Positions 60,306 to 64,000 of a DNA stretch of 64,000 nucleotides are shown piece after piece; position 1 is the first letter of the stretch, and each line of letters begins with the position of its first letter. The stretch is from the NCBI RefSeq assembly GCF_954871325.1, contig NC_088779.1, positions 22,136,846-22,200,845 of the forward strand, written 5' to 3'. The notes beneath the pieces are model-generated. The model ran no database searches and was not told the origin of the DNA. It worked only from the letters and a program-made list of their open reading frames with translations. The translations under genes and the position numbers were made by a program. Origin of the DNA: Gordionus sp. m RMFG-2023 (Eukaryota; Nematomorpha; Gordioida; Chordodea; Parachordodidae).

Positions 60306-60649
60306 TACAAGCAGGCGCGTACGCAGGAATTTGGTCTGGGGGGGGGGATAATAAAATTTTTTTAAGAAATATTATTGTTTTTTAAAAATATCAAGAATAA
60401 ATTTATTAGAACTAATCACTATTTCTAATACACAATTTTAAATGAATGTGAATTATAAAAAAATTATATGTATAAACCTTCATATAAAAAACTTTAAAAT
60501 AAATGTGAATTAAATTAAACGAATAACTGGCGGTAAACTTTAAAATAAATGTGAATTATAAAATATAAAGTGAATATAACCACTATATGAATCAGACCCA
60601 AAATAGAAATTTGAATTTTTTGAGCCTTTAAAATTTATATATATAAAAA

Positions 60650-61990
60650 ATTTAAATGTTGGAAATATAAATTAATACACAAAAAGTTGAATAATTGTAT
60701 TTTGTATGTTATATATTTACATGTAAAATCCAATCTTCGTTGTGATTGAGCTAATTTTTCAATTATCTCATCCTTGCATGTCGTCAAATGCCTATGAATA
60801 TTCAAAAGATCCAAACCTTTCAATCTACTCAGAGACCTGGGGCCGGACCGTATTTTAATTTTTTAAATATACCCGGGCCGGGCCCGAATTTTATTTTACA
60901 AAAACACCCGGGCGGGGACTGAAAATTTTTTAAAACCGGGCCGGGATGTATATTTTAAAACAGCCTATATTTGAAATCGTTATTATTAGCTATAAAAATC
61001 AAAAAGAAATATAATTTATTTTAAAAAAATCCAGGCCGGGCCTGAAAATTTTATTTAAAAAACCGGGGCGGTCCTAAATATTTTTTTAAAAAACCCAAAC
61101 CGGGCCGTAAAAAATCATAAAAAAAATCCGGGCCGTGCCTTGCAATGGTACCTCTGCAGGGCTATTCTTCTTAAAAAAGAGAATGTTCTCTCATTCGTTT
61201 ACTAATGTGAAGAGTTGCTAATATATATAAACCCTTTTAATACATTGGGAATATAATCTAAAATGTGTTTGAAATGCAAAGCATCCATGGCATTTTTTGG
61301 GAATATATCAACCATAGTTAATTTTATAAACATAGTTATTCAACTAATAAGGCATCATAAAATACTTTAACATCTTCATGATAAAAATCTAACAAATATT
61401 TTTTTTTCTATCACCATCTGAAAAAGGTTGGTAAGGCTTTTGTGGAAATAATATCTGCAGATTGGTAAGTGCTGTGTGATGAATTAAAAACCATTCATTT
61501 ATTTGGGTTATAAGTATCTAAGAGAGGGGACATTTGTTTTATAATACTCTTCTACTAATCCTATATTAATGTTTTAACGAAGAGCTTGCCTTGCTGCAAG
61601 TCGAAGGAGACAAATATTAAACACGTAAAGCTCTGCTTTTGACTCAACAATAACATATAAAATATGAAATTCATCTTCAACATTAGCCCTAATTTCCTTG
61701 AATTCTAATAAAATGCTCTCCGATATTCTCATCTTCTTAATCAAGTCAATTTCATGTTTTTTAAAAGTATTACATATAATTGTATAATTAAATAATACAT
61801 TCTAATGAGAAAAAAAATAATTTGGAATAAGCATTGAATCCAATAATTTTCTTGCTTCTGAGGAAATATTTCTTTCAGGGCATTGTGATATTTCAGTAAT
61901 AGCAAATAGTCGGATCTTATAACTCCATAAAAGCTGTTACTGCTTGATGGCGAAGACTCTATTGCAATTTCTTTCTCCCTGTTGGTCAAG
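60650..61990 (-). pseudogene. Decayed hAT transposase in the 60.3-62.3 kb element
   Basis: Fragments in family order on the minus strand: RSDYLLLLKYHNALKE, HEIDLIKKMRISESILLEFK, GLVEEYYKTNV, CLLDFYHEDVKVFYDALLVE, KGLYILATLHISKRMRE, then after the inserted MITE KGLDLLNIHRHL and IIEKLAQSQRRLDF. These follow the C-terminal half of ZMYM/'52 kDa repressor'-like hAT transposases ('FPN...LL.ILATLPVS...AERSFS.LRRIK', 'L.GLALLNIHR'). Several stops and frame changes separate them, and the catalytic part is not readable. Confidence 0.75.
60834..61160. mobile_element. GGCCGGGCC-rich MITE splitting the transposase relic
   Basis: Begins near CAGAGACCTGGGGCCGGACC and ends near GGTACCTCTG, with GGGCCGGGCCC and CCGGGCCG blocks between T-runs. 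It lies between the LRRIA-like and KGLDLLNIHR parts of the transposase, which are adjacent in the family, so it inserted there. No clear target duplication. Confidence 0.6.
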
Positions 61991-62309
61991 GAGTTTAAAT
62001 AATTATTATTTGACTAGAAATTTGAAAATGGTAGATAAATATTACGCCGCTATAAATTTGAAAATAATAAGTAAATATTACGCCGGAAAACTTGAAATCG
62101 AATTTAATTGATAGAATAACTTAGTAGATGAATGTGATAAATAAATGTAATTAAATATTTAATATGAGATAGGAATAAGTATTAACAAATATAAATTAAT
62201 AGAAACAATAATATTTTTGAAAAATATATCCGGCATCTGCATTTTTTGGCTTTGGGGGGGATTTGTCCTCCAGCCCCCCCTACCCCGCTGCGTACGCTCA
62301 GGTTACAAG

Positions 62310-64000
62310 ATATTTAGTATATAACTTTCATGCCAAGCAAATTGTTAAAAAACGTGGGCCGAAGTTAAAAATGATTTAGCTGATAATTAGAAAAATTTAT
62401 GTTTTTTTACTTTCATAAAAAATTATTGTAGGCAGGACAGGTCCGGGACAGCTTATATAAAATATATTTTACGAGCGGGGTAAAAAATACAGGTCGAGCC
62501 AAAATTTCCAAAGAAAACTTGCCGGGCCATACGACCTATCTTATGACAATATTTTATGAATTGGATCGAAATTTCATTTGTAAATTACCAAATAGTCCAA
62601 CCTGTAATTTTTTTATATTAGAAATATTAAACTCAAATAAGGAAATAATTGCACAATATTAAAAAAAAATTATATGGAGTTATGGCTTATGGTGTACTAA
62701 AAACAAAAAAATAACTCATTTTCAATTTAAAATTTTTAAAAAAGTTTTTATAAAATATTTCTATTAAATTATTACTGGTAAAAATAAAATTTTAATTTCC
62801 TCAAGAGATATTTTTTGTAAAATGTAATTACACCGATAGTTAGTTAGATACTAAAATAATAAATTCCAAATAAACTTTTACCCTAAGGATTATAAAATCT
62901 ATTTTTTAAAAATTATTATAAATTTTTTTAAAGAAAGAATTCGAATCAAACCGAACCAGAACAACGTCAGGAATTCTAAAGTGAAAACTAGCCGCTATAA
63001 CAATAGATAGCGTCACCTTTAAAGTTACCCAATAAAATTTACAGGCCTGGATTGGATGTGTGAACATATTTCGGCACTGCAGGTAAACTTTAATATTTGC
63101 TTTGGTATAGTCCGGGTTTTAAAAATTGATTTTAAGGCCTAGAGCCTAAGCTCGGGTTTGTGTTTATATATTTTTGATCCGGCAAAAATTGTTTTTAAGT
63201 CCAAAGACATAATTTCTGCGCAGCCTTGCGGGTCTATAATTTTTAAAAATATTTTATCCAAATGCATAGGAGACAAAATTTGGTGACATTTAAAATCTAC
63301 TTATTTTACCCCACTCGTTCACCCCCTAACCCCGGCCTTATGGCAATGCACTTTTTGACATGTTATGTGCATAAAACTATTTAAACATTATATTTAAATA
63401 TATAATATAGCATATCCGCTGCATAAAGAACCGTGCTAAGACTTTTAACGGCTCGTGGTAAAAATAAATGGGCAGCCTTAACTCGCCATAGTGAGATTCG
63501 TGAATAAATAGAGTATATGCAATACATTGTACTAAAATATAATTTGTGACAAAAGACTGAATTTAATAATGTTAAGCATAATTTTGTAATATTTATACCT
63601 ATTTTAAATTTCAATTCACTTTAAATAAAATTTGGCAGCCCCTAAGTCGGTCTAATTTTGGCGGCTCAGGGGCGATTCCCTGCCCGCTACGGCGTTTGTA
63701 AGGAATGGTATTTATAAAATTTTGATGTGATGGGGTTTTTTGTGTATCCAGGCACCAACAAAGAGAAAAAAGTCAGTTTGTGCTTAACCAATATTTAACA
63801 GTATAAAATTTTTTCGAAAAAAAGATTTGGGAAAGGATGAGCTTTCCTATGAGGCTTTTTTGAGTAGTGGAAAATAATTATAAATAATTAGTAAAATTAA
63901 TTGTCAATTTAAACATATAAAGAATGGAATAAAGTTGCAACAGGGTCCAAGTGCCCAACCATTTACATGGGACAAAGACCCGTTAAACATTTTAAATGCA
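62310..64000. other. Terminal stretch, repeat fragments only
   Basis: 62440-62560 has GGTCCGGGACAGC and GCCGGGCC blocks like the GGCC-rich repeats. 63041-63700 may be one element: CAGGCCTGGATTGGATG at the left and GGCGGCTCAGGGGCGATTCC then CTGCCCGCTACGGCG at the right, with GGCCT/GGGTTT blocks inside, but no duplication was found. The 77-codon minus frame at 63381-63614 has no support. Confidence 0.4.

Larger units (their letters stand above)
60312..62301 (-). mobile_element. hAT transposon (DUF4371-like) with decayed transposase
   Basis: The ends CAGGCGCGTACGCAG and (inverted) CTGAGCGTACGCAG are flanked by a perfect 8-bp duplication GTTACAAG (60304-60311 and 62302-62309). It is 1,990 bp. 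The minus strand carries a transposase relic. A GGCC-rich element at about 60834-61160 is inserted inside it. The perfect duplication suggests a fairly young insertion. Confidence 0.88.

Overview
This is 64 kb of very AT-rich (my estimate is roughly three quarters A+T) nuclear DNA from an animal. It has spliced genes with GT..AG introns, a metazoan-style RNA exosome subunit, and a run of immunoglobulin-domain exons that are all phase 1-1. Some introns are tiny (40-46 nt) and others are inflated by transposons. I cannot name the species: no rRNA, tRNA, mitochondrial or other diagnostic gene is present.

Layout. 0-0.3 kb: possible last exons of a minus-strand gene. 1.1-2.8 kb: a non-autonomous hAT element with an 8-bp target duplication. 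3.9-7.7 kb: a complete-ended Helitron (plus strand) with a higher-order repeat array and a decayed Rep domain. 8.0-17 kb: a second copy of the hAT, into which a second Helitron (minus strand) and two small hAT-type MITEs have jumped; a non-autonomous LTR element sits inside that Helitron. Four of these joins can be read to the base. 17.4-23.4 kb: a nine-exon gene for exosome subunit EXOSC9/RRP45, whose largest intron holds an antisense LINE relic that itself carries a MITE. 25.7-26.5 kb: a four-exon gene for a tail-anchored coiled-coil protein. 26.6-30 kb: a 391-bp tandem duplication and three hAT-derived pieces. 30.2-31.0 kb: a 258-aa protein with a GRIP-like C-terminus. 32.6-42.8 kb: a minus-strand multi-Ig gene (five full Ig exons plus one half exon), broken up by a hAT with another element nested in it, and hosting a small plus-strand ORF in one intron. 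43.3-46.7 kb: Harbinger relics and a Helitron 3' fragment with a further hAT of the first family in it. 46.7-64 kb: mostly non-genic, with MITEs, tandem repeats, a 2.4-kb G-rich/C-poor tract, and a hAT with a decayed transposase at 60.3-62.3 kb.

How it fits together. The genes show no shared pathway; they are ordinary animal genes spaced by transposons. The mobile fraction is dominated by hAT-type elements. At least seven insertions still show exact 8-bp target duplications, and Helitrons are the second main group. The most biologically open items are the Ig exon array, the tail-anchored coiled-coil protein, the GRIP-like protein and the compositional tract. All gene models were built by eye from splice signals and reading-frame continuity; no homology search or transcript data was available.
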